64,000 nucleotides of DNA, from NCBI GenBank assembly GCA_963931255.1, contig OZ006972.1, forward strand, positions 1 through 64,000. The letters are read 5' to 3'. Under the pieces are notes generated by a model. The model was not told where the DNA came from, ran no database searches, and saw nothing but the letters and a program-made list of their open reading frames with translations. This DNA is from CALUVN01 sp944323595 (GTDB lineage Bacteria > Cyanobacteriota > Vampirovibrionia > Gastranaerophilales > Gastranaerophilaceae). Of the stretch, positions 33,740 through 44,259 are shown piece after piece; the first letter of the stretch is position 1, and every line of letters begins with the position of its first letter. The position numbers were made by a program, and so were the translations under genes.

Positions 33740-34264
33740 TTATTTATTTGCATCATCTGCCGCATTAGTTTTGTCAGTTTTTTTAGGTTCTTTTACTGTC
33801 AAAACAGTGAATTTATCAACATCCATCCAGACATCACCGAGTGCGTTAGAAAAGACTTTTCCGCAAAATTCAATTTCATCACCGGAATCCAAATCAATAT
33901 GTTTTTCAGCTTCAGTACGTTTCATAAAAATTTTCATTTCAGAAAGCGGAATATTATGATCACGAACATCAGAACGCTGAATCAAAAATGATATATAATC
34001 TTCTGAACTGCGCATAGCTGGCTCATAATCCAATCCTAAAGTTGAAAACTTATCAAATTTTGCCTTAATTTTAACATTTTTATTCAAATATCTGTTGGGA
34101 GCGGCAACCATATCCAGCGGATTAGCTATCATATAAGATTTAGCAGCGGTCTGTGTTGCCATAGGATTTTCAAGATTGAGAGCCGTTGATGCAAAAGCAT
34201 TTTGCGGTACATTAATAAAAGCACAGGCGGCTAAAACCAGAATTAACAGATTCACTCTCTTCAT
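33740..34264 (-). CDS. Exported hypothetical protein
   Basis: 174 residues. MKRVNLLILVLAACAFINVP with NAFAS gives a signal peptide (cleavage after AFA). The mature part has a strand-rich core: RYLNKNVKIKAKFDKFS, YISFLIQRSDV, GDEIEFCGKVFSNALGDVW, VDKFTVLTV. This is the layout of small OB-fold domains such as those in periplasmic nucleic-acid- or ligand-binding proteins. The C-terminus is charged (KEPKKTDKTNAADD). No family assigned. It starts upstream of the GH57 gene in the same direction. Confidence 0.65.
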   Translation of the reverse strand: MKRVNLLILVLAACAFINVPQNAFASTALNLENPMATQTAAKSYMIANPLDMVAAPNRYLNKNVKIKAKFDKFSTLGLDYEPAMRSSEDYISFLIQRSDVRDHNIPLSEMKIFMKRTEAEKHIDLDSGDEIEFCGKVFSNALGDVWMDVDKFTVLTVKEPKKTDKTNAADDANK

Positions 34265-34364
34265 ATTATAAAATTCCCCTATATTCGTATACTGTCACTA
34301 TAGCATAGTAACACATAAAATCAAATTTGTAACTACCTGAATAAATAATTTTTGATTAGATTTA

Positions 34365-34406
34365 TTGTCGGATTAGTAAATCCGACCTACATTGCTAATC
34401 CGACAA
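34365..34406. repeat. REP-like hairpin, copy 2
   Basis: TTGTCGGATTAGTAAATCCG with the continuation ACCTACATTGCTAATCCGACAA. Contains GTCGGATT...AATCCGAC arms of the same family as 23585-23612. Confidence 0.65.
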
Positions 34407-34426
34407 AAAGTCTTCTTACATGTTCA

Positions 34427-34463
34427 TTTCTTTCTCTTTTATTGCGAGTAAAAGAGAAAGAAA
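34427..34463. repeat. Long perfect hairpin
   Basis: TTTCTTTCTCTTTTA, loop TTGCGAG, TAAAAGAGAAAGAAA. A 15-bp perfect stem between the exported-protein gene and the 3' end of the autotransporter. GAAACGGAAGC follows. Confidence 0.7.
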
Positions 34464-34538
34464 CGGAAGCAAAGAAAGAAAAAAACGCGACCGAAAGAAA
34501 CGAGAGATCAGAAACTACGTTTCCGAACTTTCCTTTGC

Positions 34539-34570
34539 CCCTCTCCTAAGTAGGAGAGGGTAGGGTGAGG
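34539..34570. repeat. Dispersed repeat CCTCTCCT-AGTAGGAGAGG, copy 1
   Basis: CCCCTCTCCTAAGTAGGAGA followed by GGGTAGGGTGAGG. The same element occurs in opposite orientation at 39319-39463 (interrupted) and 47081-47115. It lies just beyond the autotransporter stop and may also act as its terminator. Confidence 0.7.
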
Positions 34571-34587
34571 TATGTTATCAGTCTGCA

Positions 34588-37500
34588 TCAAAGAGATTTA
34601 ATCTCTTTTTTAACTTTGGGCTTGTCTGAGTTTTTAGGTTCAGAGCCGAGCATGAAGCGGAAGCCGCCGGTTAATGCAACACCGTTTCTTCCTCCATTAC
34701 GAATCATAGCTTGCAAGAAAGCAGTGAACTTGTCAGCCCAGTTACGTTGAACACCAACACCGTATTCAACGTAAGGTTTAACACTCATTTCAGGGAGTTT
34801 AACATTGTTAGCAGTAACTTTAGATTCATTCATTAAGTTCCAAACCATACCGACAGAAGCGTACGGCTGCCAACCGCCCTTGAGGTTCGCAATGAAACGA
34901 ACACTAGGATTTAATTGAATAGTGTGTAACGGGTCACTTTCTATGCTGACCCCTGCAGCGTTCTTGTAATCAAAGGTATTAACGAAAGTATAAGACAAGA
35001 ACATAATCGGCTGGATAATGAACTTACCGTCTTTAAACTCAAAGTTATACCCTGTTTTAGAGCCGACACCTGCAAGCAGTGAAGTATAATCTTCTTTACC
35101 GTACATAGTATGTGATTCACCAACGGAAGCGCCTGCAGACGCAGTGATGGCAGTCCAGAAGTTACCTTTGTAGAAAGTTTCGGTGAAACCTAATAAGCCG
35201 CCGTTCATAGTGGTATCAACACCGCTATAGTTTAAAGAAGAACCCATATAGCCAGCATAACCAGTGAAGACTCTGCTCCAGCCGTTTTTCATTTCTTTGA
35301 AATCACCATCGAAGCCAACTAGACTACCATAAGTAATGGCATCGACTTTCGGTCCGTTTTTAATGTTCATGGTTTCAAAAGTGGTATACGGTCTGAACCA
35401 AACGCCTTTGTTATGTAAGTTATCAGCGTATGACGGCAAATTATCGTTAAAGTCAGTACTTAATGCATATTTGTTAGCATTGATTTTAGCGTAACGTTCC
35501 ATAGCAGGTAATTGAGTAAATGCATCAGCGTGTTCAAAGACGTATTTGAACGCTTCGTTCATAGCAGCTTGACCGGCTGCAAGGTTGCCTACCGGAGTAG
35601 CTAATACGGACGGGTTGAACGCATCGGACGGGTTGCCTGTAGAACCTCCGCCTGTGCTGCCACCCGGTGTTGTCGGAATTTTATCTCCTCTTGTAAAGAC
35701 GAAGTAACCTCCGTCATCTTCACGAGTTTCGTATCCTACGTTATATTTGTATATAGGAGTGAGTGCAACCTGATAGTTGCTGTCAGGAAGTTCGCCAGTG
35801 CCGTTAACAACATTATCCATTAAACCGGTTTCAGCGAAGAAAATTTCTGTAGTGTCACGACCCACAGGTGCATCATTTAATATATTCATGCCGACAACAT
35901 TTAAGTTTCCTGTGTGTGCTCCGTAGGTATCAGCTGTAATTCTGTCCATTGTTTGATCTTGCAGGTTTACATCTGCCACGAAGTTTGTGTCTCCGGAAAT
36001 AGTGAATGTGTTCAGAGCAGAAACACCTACACCACCATTTACCATTGATAACATACCGCTTTTTAATTCAAGGTTGTTACCGTCAAAGATATTGTCACGT
36101 GTGCCGAAATAGACATTTGTATCAGCAACTGTGACATTAGCATTTTTGACATCGTTGTTAAAGACAACGCGCCCTGTTTCATCGCCTTTAATGTCGAGAT
36201 TGTAGGCGTATGGTGTATCTAGCTTTTCGGTTTCAAAATAATCATACCAGTTGCCATTATGTCCATTTTCATCAAGAACAGCTTTACTGTAAGTAGCTTC
36301 ACCGTCGATAGTACCGTCAAAGCTGATTGTACCGTTGTTTTTGGCTTCAAGAGATAGAGTTACAGGGTTGAATTTTTCCTGTGTTGCGTCAATTGACGGT
36401 ACCATATCCCAATTGTTTTCATCCGGTGTTACATTAATTGTTGAATTTGTGTTGCTGACGATGTAGATATCGTTTTTCTGCGTAACGCCGTTTGCAGTGA
36501 CAGTGTTGTTAGAGAAAATAGAGTTGCCGTTATCTGCAACAATTTTAGTATCAGCGTTAGTGAAGATAGCGCCGCCCTGCGGAATAGGATCATCTCCGTA
36601 TTCTGAGGGGGTATAGTCCTCCGGCAGAGCTACGCTGTTGTTTGCAAAGCTTGTGTTTTCCAACACCAGTTTGTATTCCGGTTCGGTTTCTTCTGTGAGT
36701 AAACTTACGGGCTCTGCTGGCGGTTCTTCTGCAATGTTAGTTTCTATTTTGTCGTATCTAAATGAAATAGCTCCACCTAGGGCAGATTTATTACCGACAA
36801 ATTCTGAATTTTTAATATTCAGAAAATTAGAAGTTTTCTGATATTCCGGAGTTGTTTCTTCCGGATATCCGCCTGGATATCCGCCTACATCCAGCAAGGA
36901 TATTCCGGAATCAGCCAGTACAAGCGAACCAGGTTGCCCCGGTGAAGATTGCCCGAGGTAGGTTTGGATATTTTCGTTGTAATAAAATGAAATAGCACCG
37001 CCGTCACCGGATTTTGCTATGTTATTTTGGAATGAAGAATTTTCAATACTTATAACAGGTGTTTCAGCATAAGTAGCCGGAGTTGAAGCTGTTTCAATAT
37101 TTGACATTAAGGATAAAGAAGCCTCTATCGGCGGTTTAGTCCCACCTGTGTATTTTTCAAGATTGTAGTTGTATTGAGAAAATATAGCACCACCTGAGGA
37201 GGCTGATGTGTTGTTATTAAAAGTTGTGTTTTTTATAGTTAAATATGGTTGAAAAGTCTGCGTGTCTTCGCCATCGGAATATAGCGCAAGTGATGACGGT
37301 TGGTTAGGATTTTCGCCAACCCGGTCATAGGCGCTGAAATGGTTGTTTATTGCACCTCCTGAGTATTCACTACTATAATTATTTTCAAAAGTGCTATCTG
37401 TAATCGTTATGTAACCTTCATTATCTATAGCACCGCCCTCTTTTGCGGTGTTTCCTATGAAGTCACCTGTAATATTGTTGATTATACCTTCATTGTAAAT

Positions 37501-39041
37501 GGCTCCACCGTTTGCGCCATAAGTATTTTCTTCGGTATCTGCCGCTACAGCATAGTTGTTTATAAAATTACCTGAAATATTTTTAATTGTTCCAGTATTA
37601 TAAATAGCGCCACCCGCACTTCCGTAAGATTCAACAACAGTATGATTATTTATAAAATCTCCAGATAAAGCGGCTATAATGCCACTATTATATATAGCAC
37701 CACCTTCAGCGGATGTGTTGTTAGTAAAATTGCCGGTTATACTGTTTATAATTCCATAATAATTTTGACTACCGCTATTATATATTGCACCACCCTTTTC
37801 TGTTACTGAATTATTTATAAAATTACCCGTTATACTATGGATAGTCCCATTTTTATGCTCTTGCAGAGGAGTATTCCAGCCAGAATCGTTGTAAATAGCT
37901 CCACCTGCAGCATTCAACCTATCGGATAATATATTATTGCCAATAAAGTCACCTTTAATACTGCCTATTGTTGCCGCACAGTTATAAATAGCTCCACCTG
38001 CAGCATACAATGTTCGGCTAGGAGAACCGTCTGATTCTTTACTATCATATTGTATTGAGTTATTTATAAAATCTCCATTTATTTCTGCGATATCTCCATA
38101 GTTAGAAATAGCTCCTCCTCGAATTTCGGTATTATAGTTAGGAGAATTTTCTGTAGAATGAGTTGCATAATTATTTATAAAGTGTGCATTTATACTGTCA
38201 ATTTTACCTAAATTATAAATAGCACCGCCTTCAGAATAATTAACGAGCCCAGTGTCCGCAAGAAATCCATTTTGTTCACCTTTCACACTATTTCCTATAA
38301 AATTACCGGAAATATTATTTATCAAACCTTCAGTGGAATTATAAATTCCTCCTCCTAGAGCATCTGCTTCTGATGCTGTTGGTGAATTCCCGATAAAATT
38401 CCCTGTTATGTTTGATATATTTCCAGAGTTTGAAATAATACCACCAAGCAAATCATAAGAACTAGTAAAACGGTGTGCTTTAACTTCAATTTCAACAAAA
38501 TCACCTGTAATGTTTCTAATGTCAATATCATGTCTGCTTGTATTAATAAAACTGTTAAGATAATTACTACCTGAAGATGGTAAATCTATAAAATCATTGT
38601 TAACTAAACCAGAAGCATCAACAGTTACTTCATCAGCAGCTCTGCTGCTGTCAACAGAATAAATGATATCATAATCATCCGCAGTACCGGTCGTTAAACC
38701 GCCGTTTTCTGCAAACTTATAATACCTGACCTCATCTGCAACATCAGGATGGCCGTAACTTGTCTGTTTCAAGTTCATCTGGTAATAAACAGGTGTAAAT
38801 TCGCCTGTTGAGGAGTTATATTCAAACTTAGTAATAGTATTTTTGCCTGCTGTATCTACCTTTGTAAGAGTATACGCACTATCATCCCCCAAAGTCGGCG
38901 TGCCTAAATCACTTGCGACAGCCGGTGTTACCCCGAGCAGCAAAGCCGCTAATAATGCCTTAGAGGTTACCCCCCCCCCCCGAATTGTACGTCATTCAAG
39001 GGTTTTATACCAGTTTTTACTTCGTTTGATTTCTTTCTCAT
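34588..39041 (-). CDS. Giant Pmp-like autotransporter, frame interrupted at a poly-G tract
   Basis: The start is the ATG at 39041 with GAGGAG 8 nt upstream. It encodes MRKKSNEVKTGIKPLNDVQF, then a run of 12 G. With 12 G the frame meets TAA at once. With 10 or 13 G it continues into KALLAALLLGVTPAVA, the rest of a signal peptide, and about 1450 further residues. The passenger has many units of the form GGAIYN...I..I.G.FI.N, as in polymorphic outer-membrane proteins, followed by GGG/TGN linkers. The last 270 residues are an autotransporter beta-barrel (WFRPYTTFETMNIKN). The end is not the usual aromatic residue: GGFRFMLGSEP is followed by a polar tail of about 18 residues. OFF phase, or a homopolymer error. 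Confidence 0.8.
38970..38981 (-). repeat. Homopolymer tract, 12 G on the coding strand
   Basis: Twelve consecutive C on the plus strand, between the start codon region and the signal-peptide core of the autotransporter gene. The reading frame changes with tract length. Typical of slipped-strand phase variation. Confidence 0.85.
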
Positions 39042-39318
39042 AACTGCTCCTCGTGATATCTGCTATATATTTATATTATATACCAGTTTTTGTAAACTTA
39101 CCATATTTTTGTAATATTTCTTTATGAAATTTTACATTTCTTATTGTTTTTTGTTCTTACTACACGTTTTCTCTTATCGGAGTTTTTTCGCTAAATCTTT
39201 AACTTTTTAGATGCTTTTGTTACATTTTGTAATGTTTGAGAGGGGAAATCCACAGGGGCTGGAAAGTAAATCTATCATACTAAACTCGTTTCAGAATCTC
39301 AGTTTTCAGTAAATCATA

Positions 39319-39463
39319 CCTCACCCTACCCCCTGTCTTGGATTTGCTCCACGCTCACGGAGACTCGACAAAAAGCCTGCGGCTAAGCAGTCTCGTTCCG
39401 TTCGCTATCCGGACTAACTCCGTGTCGTCCGTCCGCAAATCCGCCTCCTACTAAGGAGAGGGG
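39319..39463. repeat. Interrupted copy of the CCTCACCC-type repeat
   Basis: Begins CCTCACCCTACCCC and ends CTCCTACTAAGGAGAGGGG. In between about 110 bp are inserted that start GGATTTGC and end GCAAATCC, so the insert is itself an inverted-repeat element. A third copy, without insert, is at 47081-47115. Confidence 0.6.
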
Positions 39464-39520
39464 AAGTAATTTCTACAAAAGCCGACAATTCAAATCTTGA
39501 AGAATCGTGCTGATGCAAAT

Positions 39521-40411
39521 TTAAAGATATGCTTCTTCCAACATTTTTATTTCAAACTCAGTTCCTGCAGGAAAGTAGACTTTGCCGCCCTTTGAAAATA
39601 TCGCAAATACAGGCGAACCTATCATGTTTACGCCATAAACTACAACGCCTGAGACAACCGTTATCGGTGTTAATATTACCAGAATACCCAAATCCGATAA
39701 CTTATCAGTCCAACGCATCATTGTGTTGAAAAATTTGCGACCCGGTTTCATTGATTTTACCATTCCGTCAATGTAGCCGCGCTCCCCTTTTATATTATTG
39801 ATAAATATTTTCTTGTGGTTTGCTTTAGTGATTTTGGCTTCAATATGCGTTGTACTCCCGTTATAGGTCACACTATCTACCTGCATAACAAGCAGACCGC
39901 CGTTTCCGGTTATTTGAGGATTGTGGGTTTCAAGTATTTCGCCGTGAAAAATTGTGCCTGCAGGGATTACGACGCCGCTGCGTTTCAGGCTTGTGTCATA
40001 GCTTAATGCAAATGATATTCTTGCACCCTCACGGGTTGCTGATGATACCGCCTGTTGTGAGCGCACAGTAAATTTTTGACCGCGTCTGAATTTAATCCCG
40101 TTTTTAGGTTTATAAGAGCCGGTTTTGACAGGATATTTTTGAAAACCAGAGGATGTTGATGTTGAGGATTGCCCCTGCGCCGGCAAGGTTTTAGGAGGGG
40201 TCGTCTGTGAAGTATTTGTCGATGACGCAGATGTTCCGCTTTGTCCGTTTATTTTAGGCAATGGCGGAAGTGTTTCATTTTCTAACTTTGACGGATTGTA
40301 ATTCTTTCTTATTTCTTCGTCCACAGATAAGTCAAGCTCCAGTGCAAGTGTCTGTGAGCTTAACAGTACTATCATTAATATTATTGATAAAATTTTATTT
40401 AAGAAGTTCAT
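39521..40411 (-). CDS. Exported hypothetical protein, possible TrbI/VirB10-like strand-rich domain
   Basis: 296 residues. KILSIILMIVLLSSQTLA is a signal peptide. A Ser/Thr/Pro/Gln-rich linker (SASSTNTSQTTPPKTLPAQ) leads to a strand-rich domain: RRGQKFTVRSQQAVSSATR, IPAGTIFHGEILETHNPQ, GGLLVMQVDSVTYNGST. The V-I-P-A-G-T-x-x-x-G-x-I run recalls the TrbI/VirB10 C-terminal beta-barrel core, and a later hydrophobic stretch (LVILTPITVVSGVVVYGVN) could be a membrane segment. No conjugation genes are near. It overlaps the upstream gene by 17 bp, so they are translationally coupled. Confidence 0.65.
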   Translation of the reverse strand: MNFLNKILSIILMIVLLSSQTLALELDLSVDEEIRKNYNPSKLENETLPPLPKINGQSGTSASSTNTSQTTPPKTLPAQGQSSTSTSSGFQKYPVKTGSYKPKNGIKFRRGQKFTVRSQQAVSSATREGARISFALSYDTSLKRSGVVIPAGTIFHGEILETHNPQITGNGGLLVMQVDSVTYNGSTTHIEAKITKANHKKIFINNIKGERGYIDGMVKSMKPGRKFFNTMMRWTDKLSDLGILVILTPITVVSGVVVYGVNMIGSPVFAIFSKGGKVYFPAGTEFEIKMLEEAYL

Positions 40412-41765
40412 TTATAGCTTTAGCCGCTTTTTTACCGGCACCCATTGCATTAATTGCGTTAGATTCACCAACCGGCGCAACATCCCCGCCTGCATACACC
40501 GTAGTAATTGACGTTGAGCGGCTTTCTGCATCAACTGTAATATAGCCGCGCTTATCTGTTTCCAAATCCAATCCGTCGGCTTCTGCTGAACGCTGAATAA
40601 TCGGGTTTGGACCGGTACCGAGTGCAACAATAACCGTATCAAGGTCTATTGTTTCTGTTTTACCTGTCGGAACAGGTTTACGTCTGCCGGATTCATCAGG
40701 TTCGCCAAGTTCCATAACTTCAAGTTCAACGGATTTTACATAGCCGTTTTCACCGAGAATTTCTTTTGGAGCGTACAGGAATTTAAACACAACGCCCTCT
40801 TCTTTTGCGTGTCTGATTTCTTCCAATCTTGCAGGAAGCTCTTTTTCCGTACGTCTGTATATAATGTAAACTTCTTCAAATCCAACGCGGACAGCTGTTC
40901 TGGCGGCATCCATTGCTACATTACCGCCGCCGAATACGGCAACCTTTTTACCCACTCTTAACGGAGTAGGACTATCCGGCTGACCTGCGTGCATAAGATT
41001 TACACGGGTTAAGAATTCATTTGCTGAAAATACGCCGTTAAGGTTTTCACCAGGAACATGAAGCATTTTCGGAAGCCCCGCACCGGAACAGATAAATATT
41101 GCGTCGAAACCATCTTCTTTAAGCTGTTTAAGTGTTATGGATTTCCCTACAATAACATTTGTTTTGAATTCAACTCCCATAGCTTTAAGGTTGTCAATTT
41201 CTCTGTCAAGAACAACTCTTGGAAGTCTGAAAGGAGGGATGCCGTAACGAAGTACTCCGCCGAGTTCGTGAAGCGCTTCAAATACAACAACCTCATGGCC
41301 TGCTTTTCTTAAATCTGCCGCTGCTGTAATTCCTGCACAGCCCGAACCAACTACTGCAACCTTTTTCCCTGACGGTTTAATTTCCGGCATTTCTGCCTTT
41401 GTGTTATCACCTACATATCTTTCAAGTGCACCTATAGCAACAGGTTCACCCTTTATGCCAAGAACGCAATTTCCCTCGCATTGTCTTTCCTGCGGACATA
41501 CACGACCGCAAACAGATGGCAGCATACTGGTTTCGCGAATTATATCACCTGCTTTGTCTAGATTATTTTCTTTAAGCGCGGATATAAACTGCGGAATTTG
41601 AATATTTACGGGACATCCCTGAACACATCGAGGATTCTTACAATTTAAGCATCTTGACGCCTCTAATTTAACCTGCTCTTCTGTTAAATTGCTTTCTACC
41701 GGATTAAAATTTGAGCGTCGTTGGATTTTATCCTGTTCCTGTACGTGTTGTCTTTCTACTGCCAT
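40395..41765 (-). CDS. gltA: Glutamate synthase small-subunit-like FAD/NADPH oxidoreductase
   Basis: 456 residues from the ATG at 41765 (GAGGGGAT upstream). The N-terminal Fe-S part has CLNCKNPRCVQGCPVNI and CGRVCPQERQCEGNC, the two [4Fe-4S] motifs of GltD/NfnB proteins. FAD binding is GSGCAGITAAADLRKAG and NADPH binding is GGGNVAMDAARTAVRVG. It fits the single-subunit group named homotetrameric glutamate synthase (TIGR01316), also seen as the large subunit of NADH-dependent ferredoxin:NADP oxidoreductase. Which role it has is open, since neither GltB nor NfnA is in the window. The downstream exported-protein gene overlaps its end by 17 bp. Confidence 0.85.
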   Translation of the reverse strand: MAVERQHVQEQDKIQRRSNFNPVESNLTEEQVKLEASRCLNCKNPRCVQGCPVNIQIPQFISALKENNLDKAGDIIRETSMLPSVCGRVCPQERQCEGNCVLGIKGEPVAIGALERYVGDNTKAEMPEIKPSGKKVAVVGSGCAGITAAADLRKAGHEVVVFEALHELGGVLRYGIPPFRLPRVVLDREIDNLKAMGVEFKTNVIVGKSITLKQLKEDGFDAIFICSGAGLPKMLHVPGENLNGVFSANEFLTRVNLMHAGQPDSPTPLRVGKKVAVFGGGNVAMDAARTAVRVGFEEVYIIYRRTEKELPARLEEIRHAKEEGVVFKFLYAPKEILGENGYVKSVELEVMELGEPDESGRRKPVPTGKTETIDLDTVIVALGTGPNPIIQRSAEADGLDLETDKRGYITVDAESRSTSITTVYAGGDVAPVGESNAINAMGAGKKAAKAINELLK

Positions 41766-41892
41766 CTTATATCCCCTCTTCGTGTTCTTTCTAAAATACA
41801 ATCAACAATTACATGTTACTCAAAAAACATACTTTGTGCAAGAAAGTTAATAATTAATTGAAAATAAAGCATGCTTGTTTTTAAATTATGAT

Positions 41893-44259
41893 ATGGACAT
41901 ACAGGCAAAGACTTTAAGAGGTTTAGAATTTGATAAAATCAGAGAAAAGCTTGCAGGTTTTGCAAAATTCCCGCAAAGCCGCAATTTGTGCTTAAATGCG
42001 CCTGTTTATTGCGACTTTGAAGAAATAAAGTCAGCGCTAAGATTTACAAGAGAGGCGAAATATATTCTTGATAATGCAATGGAAGTTCCGATTGAATTTA
42101 TTGCAGATATTGAGGAAATTCAAAAAAATGTTATCGGAACGTACCTGTCGGAAGAAGAACTTGTTGATATTGCAAAAACATTACGTTCTTCACGTATAAC
42201 AAAAAAATTTCTTGCTGAAAATTTGGACTCAGGAACAAGGCTCCATCAGATTTCAAGGGATTTGATGTATGATAAACAGCTTGAGGATAAGATTTTTTCA
42301 ACTTTTGATGATGCGTTAAATATCAAACCGGATGCAACTCCTGAATTATTCGGGCTTCATTCATCACTTAAAGATACCGAACGGAATTTGAAACTGCGGG
42401 TATCAGATCTTTTAAATTCACCTGATTTTACAAAACATCTTCAAGACAGTATTTATACAACACGTGATGACAGAATTGTTTTTCAGGTAATGGCGTCATC
42501 CAAAAGTAAAGTACCGGGGATTGTGCATGATGTTTCTGCAACAAGCCGTACATTCTTTATTGAACCGGAACAAATTGTGCCGCTGAATAACAAGATTAGG
42601 GAATTAAAATCCAAGATTCATGCAGAATGCGTAAAAATACTTTCTGAATTAACAAGAGAAGTAAAATCCAAAATTGTCGAAATTAAACTTAGCGAAAGCC
42701 TTTTAGCACAGATAGATTTTCATTTTGCAAAAGCACGCTACGCGGTTAAATTACATGCGGTGGAACCGGAGCTTGCTGAAAATAAAATTCTTGAAATTGA
42801 AAATATGAAACACCCGCTATTAATCGGAACTGTTGAACATGTTGTTGCTAACAACTTTGAGATAGGTAAAGATTATAAATCTGTCGTTATTACAGGATCA
42901 AACACAGGCGGCAAAACTGTTACTATAAAGACAATCGGGCTTTTTCTGCTGATGACAAAAGCAGGACTGTTTCTTCCATGTACTGCCGCAAAAATCCATC
43001 CGTTTAAGAAAGTTTTCGCAGATATAGGTGATGAACAGAATATTTTACAAAGCCTTTCAACTTTTTCATCACACATGACAAGTTTGATAGATATTCTTCA
43101 TAACAGTGACAGCGATACATTTGTAATTCTTGATGAAATTTGTGCAGGCACAGATCCGCTTGAGGGCGCTGTTCTGGCAGAATGTATTCTGGAAAAATTT
43201 GCGACCAAAGCCGTCACATCTACAATAACAACCCACTATGGAGAATTAAAAGCTCTTGAGTATGTTAATCCGTATTTTAAAAATGCGTCTGTTGAATTTG
43301 ACACAACAACCCTGCGTCCGACATACAAACTGTTAATAGGAATTCCGGGGCTGAGTAATGCGATTTCAATCTCCTCAAATCTGGGACTTGATGCTGATAT
43401 TGTAGAAAAAGCTAAAACTATACTGGTATCTCAAAAAGACCCGTCGATTGTTGTTGTGGAAAAACTTCAGGAAACCCAGCAAAAACTTTCGCAAAATCTT
43501 GAAGAAGCTGAAATTCTGAAAGAAAATTCCTTAACTCTAAAAAAAGAATATGAAGAAAACCTATCAGAAATCAAAAAAGACAAAAAGAAAACAATAAAAA
43601 TCATAAAAGATAAATTTAATTATGAATTACTGGATGCCAAAGCCGAAATTAAAAGTATCTTAGAAGAACTCCGAAAAGAAAAATCAGAAAAAATTGCCCG
43701 CCGTGCATACGCAAGACTTGCACAGCTTGAACAGGGCTATAAAAATAAAATTGATGAATACGAAGATAAAGAAAAATATGAAACCATTGACTGGAGCCAT
43801 GTGCAGCCAAATGATACTCTTATGCTGAAAGAGCTTCACCAGCCTGTTATTGTACTATCTCTTCCCGATAGAAACAATAACGTACTCGTTCAAATGGGGA
43901 ATATCAGAACAAAAATGAAAATAGACAAACTTGCGCCGTTTGATACCAGAGCCCAACGCAAACAAAATACTTACCAGCCGTCAAAACTTGAAAGCTTTGA
44001 ACTTAGAAAGATTAATATTTCATCAACTCTTGATATTCGCGGCTACAGGGTAGAGGATGCGCTGGATAATCTGGAATTTTATCTTGATAAAGCAAGCCTT
44101 GCAAATTTGCATGAAGTCCAAATTATACACGGGCATGGTACAGGTGCTCTAAAAACAGCCGTCAGAGACTATCTGGCAACATCACCTTATGTAGCCAAGT
44201 TTAGACCGGGCGAAGATGCCGAGGGCGGGGATGGTGTCAGTGTAGTTGATTTGAATTAA
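41893..44259 (+). CDS. mutS2: MutS2 endonuclease
   Basis: 788 residues from the ATG at 41893. A MutS homologue without mismatch-recognition domain I, known to split collided ribosomes or act in anti-recombination. The ATPase has a Walker A (GSNTGGKT) near residue 334, the STFSSHM motif and Walker B (FVILDEICAGTDP). A long Lys/Glu-rich coiled coil follows (KEEYEENLSEIKKDKKK or similar in the middle). The C-terminus is the Smr nuclease domain (TLDIRGYRVEDALDNLEFYL; HGHGTGALKTAVRDYL). The TTAAAT box six nt upstream may be a -10. Its stop overlaps the convergent XRE gene by 4 bp. Confidence 0.93.
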   Translation: MDIQAKTLRGLEFDKIREKLAGFAKFPQSRNLCLNAPVYCDFEEIKSALRFTREAKYILDNAMEVPIEFIADIEEIQKNVIGTYLSEEELVDIAKTLRSSRITKKFLAENLDSGTRLHQISRDLMYDKQLEDKIFSTFDDALNIKPDATPELFGLHSSLKDTERNLKLRVSDLLNSPDFTKHLQDSIYTTRDDRIVFQVMASSKSKVPGIVHDVSATSRTFFIEPEQIVPLNNKIRELKSKIHAECVKILSELTREVKSKIVEIKLSESLLAQIDFHFAKARYAVKLHAVEPELAENKILEIENMKHPLLIGTVEHVVANNFEIGKDYKSVVITGSNTGGKTVTIKTIGLFLLMTKAGLFLPCTAAKIHPFKKVFADIGDEQNILQSLSTFSSHMTSLIDILHNSDSDTFVILDEICAGTDPLEGAVLAECILEKFATKAVTSTITTHYGELKALEYVNPYFKNASVEFDTTTLRPTYKLLIGIPGLSNAISISSNLGLDADIVEKAKTILVSQKDPSIVVVEKLQETQQKLSQNLEEAEILKENSLTLKKEYEENLSEIKKDKKKTIKIIKDKFNYELLDAKAEIKSILEELRKEKSEKIARRAYARLAQLEQGYKNKIDEYEDKEKYETIDWSHVQPNDTLMLKELHQPVIVLSLPDRNNNVLVQMGNIRTKMKIDKLAPFDTRAQRKQNTYQPSKLESFELRKINISSTLDIRGYRVEDALDNLEFYLDKASLANLHEVQIIHGHGTGALKTAVRDYLATSPYVAKFRPGEDAEGGDGVSVVDLN

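Noticed and set aside
38943..38945. TTG at 38943 as the true autotransporter start
   Set aside because: No RBS and it would remove half of the signal peptide; the ATG at 39041 has a strong RBS.
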